64,000 bases of DNA from an uncultured Bacteroides sp. (GCF_902491285.1 NZ_CABUHK010000015.1:13907-77906), one strand, 5' to 3'. Counted from the stretch's first letter, positions 9,301 through 18,996 are shown. Notes: generated by a model not told the origin, from the sequence alone. Translations and numbers: made by a program.

Positions 9301-9948
9301 ATGAAACTGCTTACAGATACCGATTATATACATACACTGATTGCTGAAGGTGAGCATCAACAACAGGATTTTAAGTTCGAAATCTCCGACGCCCGAAAAA
9401 TAGCCAAGACACTCTCCGCTTTTGCCAACACCGACGGGGGACGGTTGCTTATCGGTGTGAAGGACAACGGAAAAATTGCCGGAGTACGCTCCGAAGAAGA
9501 GAAATATATGATTGAAGCTGCGGCACAACTTTACTGTGTCCCGGAAGTGGAATATACCCTAAAAACATATATAGCAGAAGGACGACAGGTTTTGGTAGCA
9601 ACGATTGAAGAGACTCCGCACAAACCGGTTTATGCCAAAGATGAAACGGGAAAACCTCTCGCCTATCTCCGCATCAAAGACGAAAACATACTGGCAACTC
9701 CTATACACCTACGTGTATGGCAACAGAGTGACAGTCCGCGTGGGGAGCTTATCCGCTACACTGAGCGGGAACAGCTTTTACTGAACCAACTGGAACAGGG
9801 GGCTTTACTTTCACTCAACCGCTATTGCCGCCAGACAGGACTTTCACGCCGCGCTGCCGAACATCTGCTTGCCAAATTTGTCCGTTATGATATTGTGGAG
9901 CCTGTGTTCGAAAATCATAAATTCTACTTCCGAATGAAGAACGAATAA
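9301..9948 (+). CDS. AlbA/Schlafen-type ATP-binding domain protein
   Basis: The 215-residue protein has an N-terminal AlbA_2 fold: EHQQQDFKFEISDARKIAKT, then SAFANTDGGRLLIGVKDNG, the signature of the divergent AAA/Schlafen-AlbA_2 domain (residues 18-66). The C-terminal 70 residues (REQLLLNQLEQGALLSLN...LSRRAAEHLLAKFV) look like a winged helix, suggesting a DNA-binding regulator. The target is unknown. The ATG at 9301 is chosen because homology begins there and the -7 box lies just upstream; an upstream reading frame to 9181 crosses that promoter. Confidence 0.8.
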   Translation: MKLLTDTDYIHTLIAEGEHQQQDFKFEISDARKIAKTLSAFANTDGGRLLIGVKDNGKIAGVRSEEEKYMIEAAAQLYCVPEVEYTLKTYIAEGRQVLVATIEETPHKPVYAKDETGKPLAYLRIKDENILATPIHLRVWQQSDSPRGELIRYTEREQLLLNQLEQGALLSLNRYCRQTGLSRRAAEHLLAKFVRYDIVEPVFENHKFYFRMKNE

Positions 9949-9991
9949 CCACAATATAATAAAAAAGAGACAATGCCGGACATCGAAAAGG

Positions 9992-10021
9992 AGTTGGAAT
10001 GTTGGTGAAACCCAACTGTTT
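9992..10021 (+). terminator. Probable terminator after the AlbA-domain gene
   Basis: AGTTGG (9992-9997) can pair with CCAACT (10012-10017), and an alternative GTTGG (10001-10005) can pair with CCAAC; GTTTTTG follows. It lies just before the next promoter. Confidence 0.45.
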
Positions 10022-10024
10022 TTG

Positions 10025-10032
10025 TACCTTTG
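10025..10032 (+). promoter_or_regulatory. -7 box of the 10121 gene
   Basis: TACCTTTG matches TAnnTTTG and lies 88 bases upstream of the ATG at 10121. The spacer is A/T-rich. Confidence 0.55.
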
Positions 10033-10120
10033 CGGGCAGATTGCCAAAGGATAGTTATATAATATAACTCCCCACGCACTCCAACAGTAAATTGTAAATA
10101 ATAAAATTGTAAATATAACA

Positions 10121-10753
10121 ATGAGCTTATTTGGTTTATTCAAGAAAAAATCCGATGAAACAAAAGTCGGCAACGTAGAAGATTTCATATCTCTGACCCG
10201 GGTTTATTTCCAGTCAGTTATCGCCACGAATCTTGGTATTACAAATATCCGCTTCCTGCCGGATGTGGCCAACTTTAAACGCCTGTTTAAGGTACCTACC
10301 CAGAATGGCAAGTTGGGATTGGCAGAGAAGTCGGCTTCACGCAAAATGTTGATGCAGGATTACGGGCTGAACGAGAGTTTCTTCAAAGAAATTGACGCTT
10401 CGGTGAAACGTAATTGCCGCACACAGAATGATATCCAGTCTTATTTGTTTATGTATCAGGGATTCTCCAATGACTTGATGATGTTGATGGGAAACTTGAT
10501 GCAGTGGAAGTTCCGTATGCCGTCTATTTTCAAGAAGGCTCTATATGGCATGACACAAAAGACGGTACATGATGTATGTACCAAGATGGTATGGAAAGCT
10601 GATGACGTGCATAAGACAGCAGCCGCTGTCCGTCAGTACAAGGAACGTTTGGGATACTCGGAACAGTGGATGACGGATTATGTATATAATATCGTCCTAC
10701 TGGCCAAAAAGGAACCGAAACAAAAAAAGGATGACACGGAAACGAAAAAATAA
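10121..10753 (+). CDS. Protein of unknown function, 210 residues
   Basis: I do not recognise this protein. It begins MSLFGLFKKKSDETK, has no signal peptide or membrane helix, is basic, and ends in a Lys-rich tail (EPKQKKDDTETKK). The middle is helical with a methionine-rich stretch (SNDLMMLMGNLMQWKF). It has its own -7 box and a strong terminator, so it is a single-gene transcript. Codon use resembles the neighbouring housekeeping genes, which argues for a resident Bacteroides gene. Function cannot be inferred. Confidence 0.75.
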   Translation: MSLFGLFKKKSDETKVGNVEDFISLTRVYFQSVIATNLGITNIRFLPDVANFKRLFKVPTQNGKLGLAEKSASRKMLMQDYGLNESFFKEIDASVKRNCRTQNDIQSYLFMYQGFSNDLMMLMGNLMQWKFRMPSIFKKALYGMTQKTVHDVCTKMVWKADDVHKTAAAVRQYKERLGYSEQWMTDYVYNIVLLAKKEPKQKKDDTETKK

Positions 10754-10799
10754 GTAGCCGTAAATGTTAGAAAACCGTAAAGAATAACATGATAGGAAA

Positions 10800-10828
10800 A
10801 GCAGGGGTTTTGAACCTCTGCTTTTTTT
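10800..10828 (+). terminator. Intrinsic terminator after the 10121 gene
   Basis: AGCAGGGGTT (10800-10809) pairs with AACCTCTGCT (10813-10822) with one G-T pair, followed by seven T. Confidence 0.85.
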
Positions 10829-10901
10829 GTTATCTTTATAGGCTCTATGAAAACCGACATACCATCTTTATTATTAACCAACAAAAAGAAATGGATTGCT
10901 T

Positions 10902-13037
10902 ATGAAACAAAAGAAAATGCTTACGCTTACTTTTTCACAGTTGAAACAAATCTATGGTCAGGAGATTCCGGAATTGGTGGAGATAGCTGAAAGAAGTACT
11001 ACTGTTGAGGACTTTAAGGCTGGATTGCTGAGATTGCTGGACACTTGTGATATAGAGAACCAGGCTGCGGAAGAGGCAAGGGAGCAAATTCGACTCTTAC
11101 TCCAGTATGACGGGCTGGATGTGCATGAACTGTCTACGGGACAGGATATGCCGGTACGGACTATTCGGCTGCTTTATGAGTTTCTGACGGAGACGTTGGA
11201 GAATATGGAGATGCCGACAGATTTATTTATTGAGATTTATCAGATGTTCAGACGGTTGAAAGGGGATATGGTTCCTTTTCCATCGGTTCAGCGCATTAAG
11301 AACCGGAATGACCGGTGGGAAACGGGGTTGGACGAAGAGGTACGCGAAATTCGGGACGAGAATAAGGAACGGATGCTGCATTTGCTGATTCAGAAGATTG
11401 AAAACAGGAAGTCGAAACCTTCGGTGCGTTTTCACTTTGAGGAAGGGATGAGTTATGAGGAAAAATACAAGCTGGTGAGTGAGTGGTGGAATGATTTTCG
11501 TTTTCACTTGTCAATGGCGGTGAAGAGCCCAGGAGAGTTGAACCGCTTTCTGGGTAATTCACTTTCGTCGGAGACTATGTATTTGCTTTATAAGGCACGG
11601 AAGAAAGGAATGCCGTTCTTTGCCACTCCTTATTATTTGTCGTTGCTGAATGTGACGGGATATGGGTATAATGACGAAGCAATCCGGAGTTATATTCTTT
11701 ATTCGCCACGGTTGGTGGAGACATACGGGAATATTCATGCGTGGGAGAAGGAAGATATTGTAGAACCCGGAAAGCCGAACGCGGCGGGGTGGCTGTTGCC
11801 GGACGGGCACAATATTCACCGGCGGTATCCGGAAGTGGCTATTCTGATTCCCGATACGATGGGAAGGGCTTGCGGGGGGCTTTGTGCTTCTTGCCAGCGG
11901 ATGTATGATTTTCAGAGTGAACGGTTGAATTTTGAGTTTGAGTCTCTACGCCCGAAGGAGTCTTGGGATCGTAAGTTACGGCGGTTGATGACATATTTTG
12001 AAGAGGATACGCAGTTGCGGGATATTCTGATTACCGGTGGGGATGCGTTGATGAGCCAGAACAAGACACTGCAGAATATTTTGGATGCGGTATACAGGAT
12101 GGCCGCACGGAAGCAGAGGGCGAACCTTGAACGACCGGAAGGTGAGAAATATGCGGAGTTGCAACGGGTACGGTTGGGATCACGATTGTTGGCTTATCTG
12201 CCGATGCGCATCAATGACGGACTGGTGGAACTGTTGCGGGAATTTAAGGAGAAGGCTTCGGCTATCGGGGTGAAGCAGTTTATTATTCAGACACATTTTC
12301 AGACACCGCTAGAGGTGACACCGGAAGCCAAAGAGGCTATCCGGAAGATTCTTTCTGCAGGATGGATTATTACGAACCAGTTGGTATATACGGTGGCGGC
12401 TTCGCGACGGGGACATACCACACGGCTTCGGCAGGTGCTCAATTCTTTGGGAGTGATGTGTTATTATACTTTTTCCGTGAAGGGATTCAATGAGAATCAT
12501 GCGGTATTTGCGCCGAACAGCCGTTCGATGCAGGAGCAGCAGGAAGAGAAGATATATGGACAGATGACTTCGGAGCAGGCGGAAGAACTCTATCGAATCT
12601 TGGAGACAAAGGTGGGGATGGAAGAAGAACCGAAAGAAGATGTCGCCAAGCAGTTGAGACGCTTTATGAGAAAGCACCGTTTGCCTTTCCTTGCTACAGA
12701 CCGTAGCGTGTTGAATTTACCGGCTATCGGCAAGAGTATGACTTTCCAATTGGTGGGGCTGACGGAAGAAGGGAAGCGTATCCTGCGTTTTGAGCATGAC
12801 GGCACTCGTCATCATAGTCCGATTATCGACCAAATGGGACAGATTTATATTGTGGAGAATAAATCGTTGGCGGCTTATCTGCGCCAGTTGGCCAAAATGG
12901 GGGAAGACCCGGAAGATTACACCTCGATATGGAGCTATACGAAAGGAGAAACCGAACCTCGCTTCAGTCTTTACGAGTATCCAGATTTTCCCTTCCACAT
13001 CACTGAGAGAATGAGCAATTTAAGTCTTGAGGGCTAA
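10902..13037 (+). CDS. Long KamA-like radical SAM protein (lysine 2,3-aminomutase family)
   Basis: The protein has 711 residues from the ATG at 10902. The radical SAM cluster is CGGLCASC at Cys324, Cys328 and Cys331. Downstream come the KamA-like blocks ITGGDALMSQNKTL, YLPMRINDGLVELL and IIQTHFQTPLEVTPEAKEAI. True KamA is about 416 residues with its cluster near 125, so this protein carries some 200 extra N-terminal residues of unknown role. The glycine-rich PLP-lysine loop of KamA is replaced by NLPAIGKSMTF, with Lys611 as the candidate PLP lysine. Amino-group migration on an unknown substrate is possible but not shown. The gene has no obvious operon partner. Confidence 0.82.
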   Translation: MKQKKMLTLTFSQLKQIYGQEIPELVEIAERSTTVEDFKAGLLRLLDTCDIENQAAEEAREQIRLLLQYDGLDVHELSTGQDMPVRTIRLLYEFLTETLENMEMPTDLFIEIYQMFRRLKGDMVPFPSVQRIKNRNDRWETGLDEEVREIRDENKERMLHLLIQKIENRKSKPSVRFHFEEGMSYEEKYKLVSEWWNDFRFHLSMAVKSPGELNRFLGNSLSSETMYLLYKARKKGMPFFATPYYLSLLNVTGYGYNDEAIRSYILYSPRLVETYGNIHAWEKEDIVEPGKPNAAGWLLPDGHNIHRRYPEVAILIPDTMGRACGGLCASCQRMYDFQSERLNFEFESLRPKESWDRKLRRLMTYFEEDTQLRDILITGGDALMSQNKTLQNILDAVYRMAARKQRANLERPEGEKYAELQRVRLGSRLLAYLPMRINDGLVELLREFKEKASAIGVKQFIIQTHFQTPLEVTPEAKEAIRKILSAGWIITNQLVYTVAASRRGHTTRLRQVLNSLGVMCYYTFSVKGFNENHAVFAPNSRSMQEQQEEKIYGQMTSEQAEELYRILETKVGMEEEPKEDVAKQLRRFMRKHRLPFLATDRSVLNLPAIGKSMTFQLVGLTEEGKRILRFEHDGTRHHSPIIDQMGQIYIVENKSLAAYLRQLAKMGEDPEDYTSIWSYTKGETEPRFSLYEYPDFPFHITERMSNLSLEG

Positions 13038-13167
13038 TCCTTTTCTTCTTTTACACGTATTACTATATTTGCTATAATTGCAGTCAGCCCGCCGTTGGTG
13101 ATTCCTAAAGAGAAGACGCTTCGGGGGCTTGTTGTAATACGTCCGGCATTATTATTTCCGCAGTTTC

Positions 13168-14763
13168 TTATTCCAAGTTATTATTTCCTGTATCCCACCA
13201 GAGGCGTGTGCCACCATGGTCTTCTCCACCCAGCGCTTGTACAAGTGCAAGATATTGGTCAGGGTCTTCTGTCTGAAGGGTGCCGGGGAAGTTAAGGCGG
13301 CGTACCATGATTTCCGGATCTATGCATCCGTTCCTGCTATGATTGAAGCGCACGGGAAATAAGCGGGGATACCCCGTCCGTCTCTGTTCCGCCCAAGCCT
13401 CACAGCCTTCAGGGAACATGGCAATCCATTTTTGAGTGATTATCTTTTCCAGTTTCGTTTCCTTGTCGTCCTCCCTGTCCCATTTGGGAGATATTTTACA
13501 ACGGGCTTCGATATTGTTCTCTTCGTCATAGGTATCTATAAAGTCAGCGGCAGTCAGGTCACTTTGCAGATACTCTTCCGCTCCATAGACTCCCCATTGC
13601 TGAAAAGAGGTCGTCACTCCGTTCCGATAGCAGACCTCTTCATCTTCGTCCGTCCATCCCCGCAAAGCGGCTTCGGCACGCAGAAACCAAATTTCCGAAG
13701 CGGTCATCAGGGGAGCATCCGTAGATTGGGTGACGGACAGTTTCGACAACCCGGCATAATGGTTGTGGGCAAAGCAGGTTCCCTGACGGATTCCACGATA
13801 TTTATTTTTAAATTCAACATCCGTGCAAGGTTTGAAATAAACTTCTAGACGAGGGTCATTGTAGCCTGTCAAGATGGATTCCATCGGGGCACTCATATAG
13901 GTTTCATTCCATACAAGGTTGAGTTCGCCCAATGGATTGGTATATCCCGATTGGGTAGAAACCGCCACTTTCTCTGTAACTGTTTCAAAGACACCGTAGC
14001 CGTTTTTCTTTATTTTCCCAATTTCACCCTGCGCCTTATCGGGAACAACGGATGCCAAACGCATGGCAAGACGAAGGCGCAAGGAATTGGCAAATTTTAT
14101 CCAGGAAGTATAGTTACCATCCAGCAGAATATCAAAACGGGCAAATTCATTGGCATCCGGCTTCTCCTCTATATAACCGATAAGGGCAACAACCGCCGAG
14201 TCGAGTTCATTGAAGAACTCATAATAAACATCTTTTTGCGTATCGGGACGGTAATGGTTTGCCACGTTGGCGAAATTCTTGTAGATGACAGGACCGTAAT
14301 AATCCGTCACACGATGCATGGCTTCCACCTTTAGTATTTTCGTGATGCCGAACAAGGCAGGCTGAGTGTTCCGTGTGGCATTCTCCGACTGGTATATCTG
14401 CGGAAAAACATACGAATACATATGTGTCCACATCGCGCTGTTCCAACCGTCCTGCATATTATAGTCGGAGTTGTGCGAACCACCGTTCAGCGGTTTGGCA
14501 TCATGCATATATCCGCTGAACATATCCGCATTCAGATTCTGCGTCAACTGGAAAGGCCAGTTCTTGCCTTTCCCATAATCGTAGTTAAAATAAATACCCT
14601 GCTGGATAATTCCCAAACGGATTCCATAACCGTTATCATCAATAATCAGGTCATCATCCGTAATGCCGGATAAATCGGTATTATAGTCACGGAAATTTCC
14701 GGTACAAGCAACGGAAAACAGCAACAAGCCTGTCAGGCATAGATGTATATATTTCTTTTTCAT
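13168..14763 (-). CDS. SusD/RagB-family outer-membrane lipoprotein (SusD-like_2 type)
   Basis: The 531-residue protein has a lipoprotein signal with lipobox LFSVAC, so it is lipid-anchored at Cys20, then the family start TGNFRDYNTDLSGITDDDL. The helical middle (KILKVEAMHRVTDYYGPVIY and SWIKFANSLRLRLAMRLA) is typical of the SusD-like_2 subgroup. It should cap the neighbouring SusC barrel and deliver a ligand. The gene lies 15 bp after the susC-like gene, in one operon. No enzymes or regulators are adjacent, so the ligand may be something other than a glycan, such as peptides. Confidence 0.9.
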   Translation of the reverse strand: MKKKYIHLCLTGLLLFSVACTGNFRDYNTDLSGITDDDLIIDDNGYGIRLGIIQQGIYFNYDYGKGKNWPFQLTQNLNADMFSGYMHDAKPLNGGSHNSDYNMQDGWNSAMWTHMYSYVFPQIYQSENATRNTQPALFGITKILKVEAMHRVTDYYGPVIYKNFANVANHYRPDTQKDVYYEFFNELDSAVVALIGYIEEKPDANEFARFDILLDGNYTSWIKFANSLRLRLAMRLASVVPDKAQGEIGKIKKNGYGVFETVTEKVAVSTQSGYTNPLGELNLVWNETYMSAPMESILTGYNDPRLEVYFKPCTDVEFKNKYRGIRQGTCFAHNHYAGLSKLSVTQSTDAPLMTASEIWFLRAEAALRGWTDEDEEVCYRNGVTTSFQQWGVYGAEEYLQSDLTAADFIDTYDEENNIEARCKISPKWDREDDKETKLEKIITQKWIAMFPEGCEAWAEQRRTGYPRLFPVRFNHSRNGCIDPEIMVRRLNFPGTLQTEDPDQYLALVQALGGEDHGGTRLWWDTGNNNLE

Positions 14764-14778
14764 ACCTCTCTCCTACTC

Positions 14779-17700
14779 TTAAAATTCACATTTCACCGAG
14801 AAGCCCAGACTCCGGGTAGTGGGCATTCCGAAAACTTCGATCCCCTGATTATCGTTCCCCGTAGAAAGCACTAAATCCGGGTCAAAAGGGGCTTCCTTAT
14901 ACAAGAAACAAAGATTACGGGCAACAAACGAAAGTTGCACATCTTTCAAAACTTTCGTCTTCTGCATCCATTGTTTAGGGAGATTATAGCTCAATGACAC
15001 CTCACGCAACCGCAGGTTGGTAGCGTCATACATATAGTATTCCGTCACTCCGGCGCGTCCGCCCACTATCTTATAGAATCCCCTTACATTATCTATCTTC
15101 CGCCCCTCAAGCATGACATATCCCCTATCCCGGGCATCGGCCGTTACTTCCGACACTCCGTAAAGATCCATTTCCGCCTGTGTCTGTGAAAGCACCTCAC
15201 CGCCATAACGCCAGTCAAGCAGGAAGTAGAGGCTGAAACCTTTGTAAGAGAATGTATGGTTCCAGCCCATCATAAAGACAGGGTTGGCATTTCCCACTTT
15301 TATCGTATTGCCGTCCCCCTCCACTGATGGAAACCCTTTATTGTCACCCTCTGTTTCGTAGACAATATTTCCCTGGTCATCACGTACAAAAGCCTTGCCG
15401 TAAATATCACCGATAGAACCGCCTTTAATAAGTTTCATCGCATAGCTGGAAGAAAAACTGGTAGGCCCGTACACCATCTCCTTCAAGTCATCATGCAATT
15501 TCACAATCTTATTCTTGTTGGAAGAGAAGTTCAGAGAGGTTTTCCAGCTAAAATCAGCACTCAGCACCGGAGTCGCGTTCAGTGTCACTTCCCACCCCCG
15601 GTTTTGGATATTTCCGGCATTCACATACCGATAAGCGTACACATCTCCTGCCAGTGCAGGGAGTTTGAAGAATTGGTTATAGGTATTAGTGCGATAATAA
15701 GTCAGGTTAATTCCCAGACGATGCTGAAAGAATCTCCATTCCGTTCCAAACTCTATGGCATGTGTCATTTCCGGCTCCATCTCCCGGAAAGGAGCGGCAT
15801 CATTCGCCTGTATCTCACCACCGGCATTGACATGCGAAGAGGGGTTGGTGATATGTGCCGGAATATCATTGCCTACCTTACTGTAAGCGCCGCGCAGTTT
15901 TGCGAAAGAAATCCATCCGGGCATCTTCACCCATTTGTCGAGTAACATGGAAAGACCGACAGAAGGGTAAGCGAATCCGGATTTCTCATGCGTGGTATGC
16001 GAGAGAGTGGATGCCCAGTCATTACGGGCTGTCAAGTCGAGGAACAGTTTCTCCTTATAGCCAATCTGAGCCGTAGCAAAGAGTGATTGCAGTTGACGGT
16101 GCATATCTATTTTCTGGTCAATGCTGGCGGAACTGTTCATAACGATATTGGCGATATTAAACACATTGGCAAACTTCAAAGAGGCATTTTTCGAGTCATA
16201 GCGGGTAGAGTTTGTGACTCTGTCATTTATACTGCCGCCGATAGCCGCATCCAGTGTAAAATCGCCCCAGGTTTTCTTGAACATAGCCATGATGTCTCCA
16301 TACATCTGCGTCTCCTGATAATCCATCTCAAGATACCGCCCGTTCGCTCCACACAAAGCGGGAGCGGTGGAAGCATAGAACTTCTGACGTAGCTTGTCGC
16401 CCCAGTAATCCATATTGCCGCGAGCCTGAATCGTCAGCCAGCCATTCACTTTGACACTTGCCGAGAGTGCAAGGATGACACGTGTACGTGTCTCCTTACT
16501 TTGTATGCGGTTCACTATCCAATAAGGGTTCTGTTCGAAGTCTTCGGTAAATGTATGCCAGTTCTGTACCCCTAGTTTCCGGTCGGTGTCATAGGTTTCA
16601 AAGTTATCCTTATAAAATGACAGGTCTTCGCCACGGGGGAAACGGTAAAGCCCTACCAGCGGATTCATATAAAAACCACCTGAGACGGGTTTATTCTCTA
16701 CCGTCTGCTTCATGACATTGACGTTGCCGTCCAGTTTCAGACGTTTGTTGAACATGGTAGCTGTTTCACGCAAATTGATATTGTGCTTCTTCAGTTTATT
16801 CCGGTCAATAATCCCCTTTCCGGTCGTATTGGCATAAGAGAAGTAAGTCTGCAGGTTTTCATTTCCATAGCTGACGGATACGGATGTGATGGATGTCAGT
16901 CCGGTACGGAAGAAATCATTCAGGTTATCATGCTTCTCCAAGTTTGCCTTTTCACCCCAGCTATCTGTCACGTCGCTTACGCCATAACGGTTCTGCATCT
17001 CAGGCAGGCTGAATGCCTTATCAAAAGTCAGTCCGGTGGAGAAGTGAATACTCCGTTGTCCGGTAGAATTTCCTTTTTTAGTAGTGATAAGAATCACACC
17101 GTTGGCTGCCATACTTCCGTATAAAGCAGCGGCGGGAGCACCTTTCAGGATACTGATGCTTTCCACATCTTCCGGGTTCAAATTAGAAATACCGTCCCCG
17201 CTATCCCGGTTTCCGGCATTTGCCGTTCCGCCAATCGCCGAATAAGATTGTTCCGAAGTGGTGTTGGACATCGGTACTCCGTCTATCACATAAAGCGGCT
17301 GGTTATCGCCGAATGCCGAACGGATTCCCCGGAGACTGATTTTTGCGGAGCCGCCCATACCGGAAGAGTTTTTATTGACCTGCACCCCGGCAGCTTTTCC
17401 GGCGAGGGCGGTAATCAGATTTATTTCTTTCACACGGCTGAGTTCCTCCCCTTTTATTTTCTGCGTGGAATAAGCCAGCGTAGCCTCATCCTTTTCGAGC
17501 CCTAAGGCGGTCACAATGACATGATCCAGTTCTATGGCACTTTCCCGAAGAAATATTTCAAGCATGGACCTGCCTGAAACTTTAACTTCTGTAGTCTCAT
17601 AGCCTATAAAGGATATTTGTAAAACAGCACTATCCGGCACGGACAAGAAGAAATTTCCATCAATATTGGTCACGGTTCCGTTGACTCCCCCTTTCTCACG

Positions 17701-17907
17701 TACAGTTGCACCTATAAGCGGTTCGCCTTTGGTATCGACAACGCGCCCCCTTACTGTCGTTTTATCAGCAGGGATTTCTATTGTTTGTTTTAACATCTGT
17801 TGCTCTGAAGCGTAACATTTTTCACTCAGGAAAAAGAACTGGCTTATTAAACAGCAGCTAACAACGACTTTTACTCTCAATAACATTACGATAAACCATG
17901 CATTCAT
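14779..17907 (-). CDS. SusC/RagA TonB-linked outer-membrane transporter
   Basis: The protein has a signal sequence and then a carboxypeptidase-regulatory-like domain (VRGRVVDTKGEPLIGATV). A TonB box/plug region follows (LDHVIVTALGLEKDE; SLRGIRSAFGDNQPLYVIDG) and then a 22-strand barrel ending in VKCEF. It pairs with the downstream SusD-like lipoprotein. The frame is open up to 17955, but a TATTTTTG -7 box on the minus strand lies at 17922-17915. The start is therefore taken as the ATG at 17907 (MNAWFIVM); the ATG at 17886 (MLLRVKVVV) is also possible and gives a cleaner signal peptide. It is divergent from the UDG-like gene. Confidence 0.9.
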   Translation of the reverse strand: MNAWFIVMLLRVKVVVSCCLISQFFFLSEKCYASEQQMLKQTIEIPADKTTVRGRVVDTKGEPLIGATVREKGGVNGTVTNIDGNFFLSVPDSAVLQISFIGYETTEVKVSGRSMLEIFLRESAIELDHVIVTALGLEKDEATLAYSTQKIKGEELSRVKEINLITALAGKAAGVQVNKNSSGMGGSAKISLRGIRSAFGDNQPLYVIDGVPMSNTTSEQSYSAIGGTANAGNRDSGDGISNLNPEDVESISILKGAPAAALYGSMAANGVILITTKKGNSTGQRSIHFSTGLTFDKAFSLPEMQNRYGVSDVTDSWGEKANLEKHDNLNDFFRTGLTSITSVSVSYGNENLQTYFSYANTTGKGIIDRNKLKKHNINLRETATMFNKRLKLDGNVNVMKQTVENKPVSGGFYMNPLVGLYRFPRGEDLSFYKDNFETYDTDRKLGVQNWHTFTEDFEQNPYWIVNRIQSKETRTRVILALSASVKVNGWLTIQARGNMDYWGDKLRQKFYASTAPALCGANGRYLEMDYQETQMYGDIMAMFKKTWGDFTLDAAIGGSINDRVTNSTRYDSKNASLKFANVFNIANIVMNSSASIDQKIDMHRQLQSLFATAQIGYKEKLFLDLTARNDWASTLSHTTHEKSGFAYPSVGLSMLLDKWVKMPGWISFAKLRGAYSKVGNDIPAHITNPSSHVNAGGEIQANDAAPFREMEPEMTHAIEFGTEWRFFQHRLGINLTYYRTNTYNQFFKLPALAGDVYAYRYVNAGNIQNRGWEVTLNATPVLSADFSWKTSLNFSSNKNKIVKLHDDLKEMVYGPTSFSSSYAMKLIKGGSIGDIYGKAFVRDDQGNIVYETEGDNKGFPSVEGDGNTIKVGNANPVFMMGWNHTFSYKGFSLYFLLDWRYGGEVLSQTQAEMDLYGVSEVTADARDRGYVMLEGRKIDNVRGFYKIVGGRAGVTEYYMYDATNLRLREVSLSYNLPKQWMQKTKVLKDVQLSFVARNLCFLYKEAPFDPDLVLSTGNDNQGIEVFGMPTTRSLGFSVKCEF

Positions 17908-17914
17908 TATGTCG

Positions 17915-17922
17915 CAAAAATA
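17915..17922 (-). promoter_or_regulatory. -7 box of the first susCD pair
   Basis: CAAAAATA on the plus strand reads TATTTTTG on the minus strand. It lies inside the longest reading frame and so argues for a downstream start. Confidence 0.45.
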
Positions 17923-17959
17923 ACCAATTATTTTAAATATATCATTTTTTCGCATTGAT

Positions 17960-17991
17960 TTTGAGGGAAATAAATAGAATCACTATTTTTG
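17960..17991 (+). promoter_or_regulatory. Promoter of the UDG-like gene
   Basis: A TTTG (17960-17963) and a TATTTTTG -7 box (17984-17991) are 20 bases apart, 25 bases upstream of the ATG at 18017. Confidence 0.6.
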
Positions 17992-18016
17992 CAGAAAATT
18001 AAAATGACACATAAAA

Positions 18017-18595
18017 ATGGAAATCGAAAAACATCCGTTAGAACCGTTTCTCCCGGCGAAAACAAAATTGCTTATGTTGGGAAGTTTTCCGCCACAGAAA
18101 AAACGCTGGTCAATGGATTTCTACTATCCGAACCTGAATAATGACATGTGGCGGATTTTCGGTGTTTTATTCTTCAATGATAAGGAACACTTTCTTAATC
18201 CGACACGAAAAGCGTTCTGCCGCGAACGAATTATAAACTTTCTGAATGAAAAGGGGATTGCGCTGTTCGATACGGCTTCTTCCATCCGCAGATTGCAGGA
18301 TAACGCTTCGGACAAGTTTCTCGAAGTGGTGGAAGCCACCGACGTGGCAGCATTGCTTCGCCGACTTCCCGAATGTAAGGCAATTGTCACCACCGGACAA
18401 AAAGCTACGGATACGCTCCGGCAACAGTTTGATGTGGAAGAGCCGAAAGTCGGCGATTATGCGGAATTCGTTTTTGAAGGACGGGCCATGAGATTATACC
18501 GTATGCCTTCCTCCTCGCGGGCATATCCGCTGGCCTTGGATAAGAAAGCGGCTGCTTACCGGATTATGTATCAGGATTTACAGATACTCCCATGA
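18017..18595 (+). CDS. Uracil-DNA glycosylase superfamily protein
   Basis: The 192-residue protein has the UDG-fold opening LLMLGSFPP, followed by WSMDFYYPNLNNDMWRIFG, like MUG/UDG-family enzymes that place a Phe/Tyr and Asn in the base pocket. The late motif LYRMPSSSRAYPLALDKKAA corresponds to the (H)PSPS-type DNA-intercalating loop. It probably removes damaged or deaminated bases; the lesion specificity is unknown. No signal peptide. The ArsC-like gene follows after 47 bp. Confidence 0.78.
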   Translation: MEIEKHPLEPFLPAKTKLLMLGSFPPQKKRWSMDFYYPNLNNDMWRIFGVLFFNDKEHFLNPTRKAFCRERIINFLNEKGIALFDTASSIRRLQDNASDKFLEVVEATDVAALLRRLPECKAIVTTGQKATDTLRQQFDVEEPKVGDYAEFVFEGRAMRLYRMPSSSRAYPLALDKKAAAYRIMYQDLQILP

Positions 18596-18642
18596 AAAGA
18601 ATCAGTATATAATAATAGTAATCATTAAATAATAAACTACGT

Positions 18643-18996
18643 ATGACACCCTTATTTTTGCAATACCCGGCATGCAGTACCTGCCAAAAAGCCAAGAAGT
18701 GGTTAACAGAAAATAACATTGAGTTTGTAAATCGCTTAATCGTGGAAGAGAATCCTACGGTAGAAGAACTAAAAGCATGGATTCCACGTAGCGGCCTGCC
18801 GATAAAAAAATTCTTTAACACAAGCGGTTTAGTTTATAAAGAGCTGAAACTGAGCGAGAAGCTATCAAGCATGAGTGAAGATGAACAAATAGCGTTACTG
18901 GCAACAAATGGTAAACTGGTGAAACGCCCATTGGTAGTGACAGACAGTTTTGTTCTGGTCGGTTTCAAGCCCGACGAATGGGAAAAATTAAAATAA
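18643..18996 (+). CDS. ArsC/Spx-family (thioredoxin-fold) protein
   Basis: The 117-residue protein begins MTPLFLQYPACSTCQKAKKW; the CSTC pair (residues 11-14) is the redox or active-site motif of the ArsC/Spx/YffB family. The mid-protein GLPIKKFFNTSG and KRPLVV motifs fit YffB-like members, which use glutathione-type thiols or have unknown substrates. True arsenate reductase activity cannot be assumed. Cytoplasmic. Confidence 0.85.
   Translation: MTPLFLQYPACSTCQKAKKWLTENNIEFVNRLIVEENPTVEELKAWIPRSGLPIKKFFNTSGLVYKELKLSEKLSSMSEDEQIALLATNGKLVKRPLVVTDSFVLVGFKPDEWEKLK

Noticed and set aside
17908-17955. Longer N-terminus for the first SusC
   Set aside because: A TATTTTTG -7 box lies within this stretch, so it is probably not transcribed.
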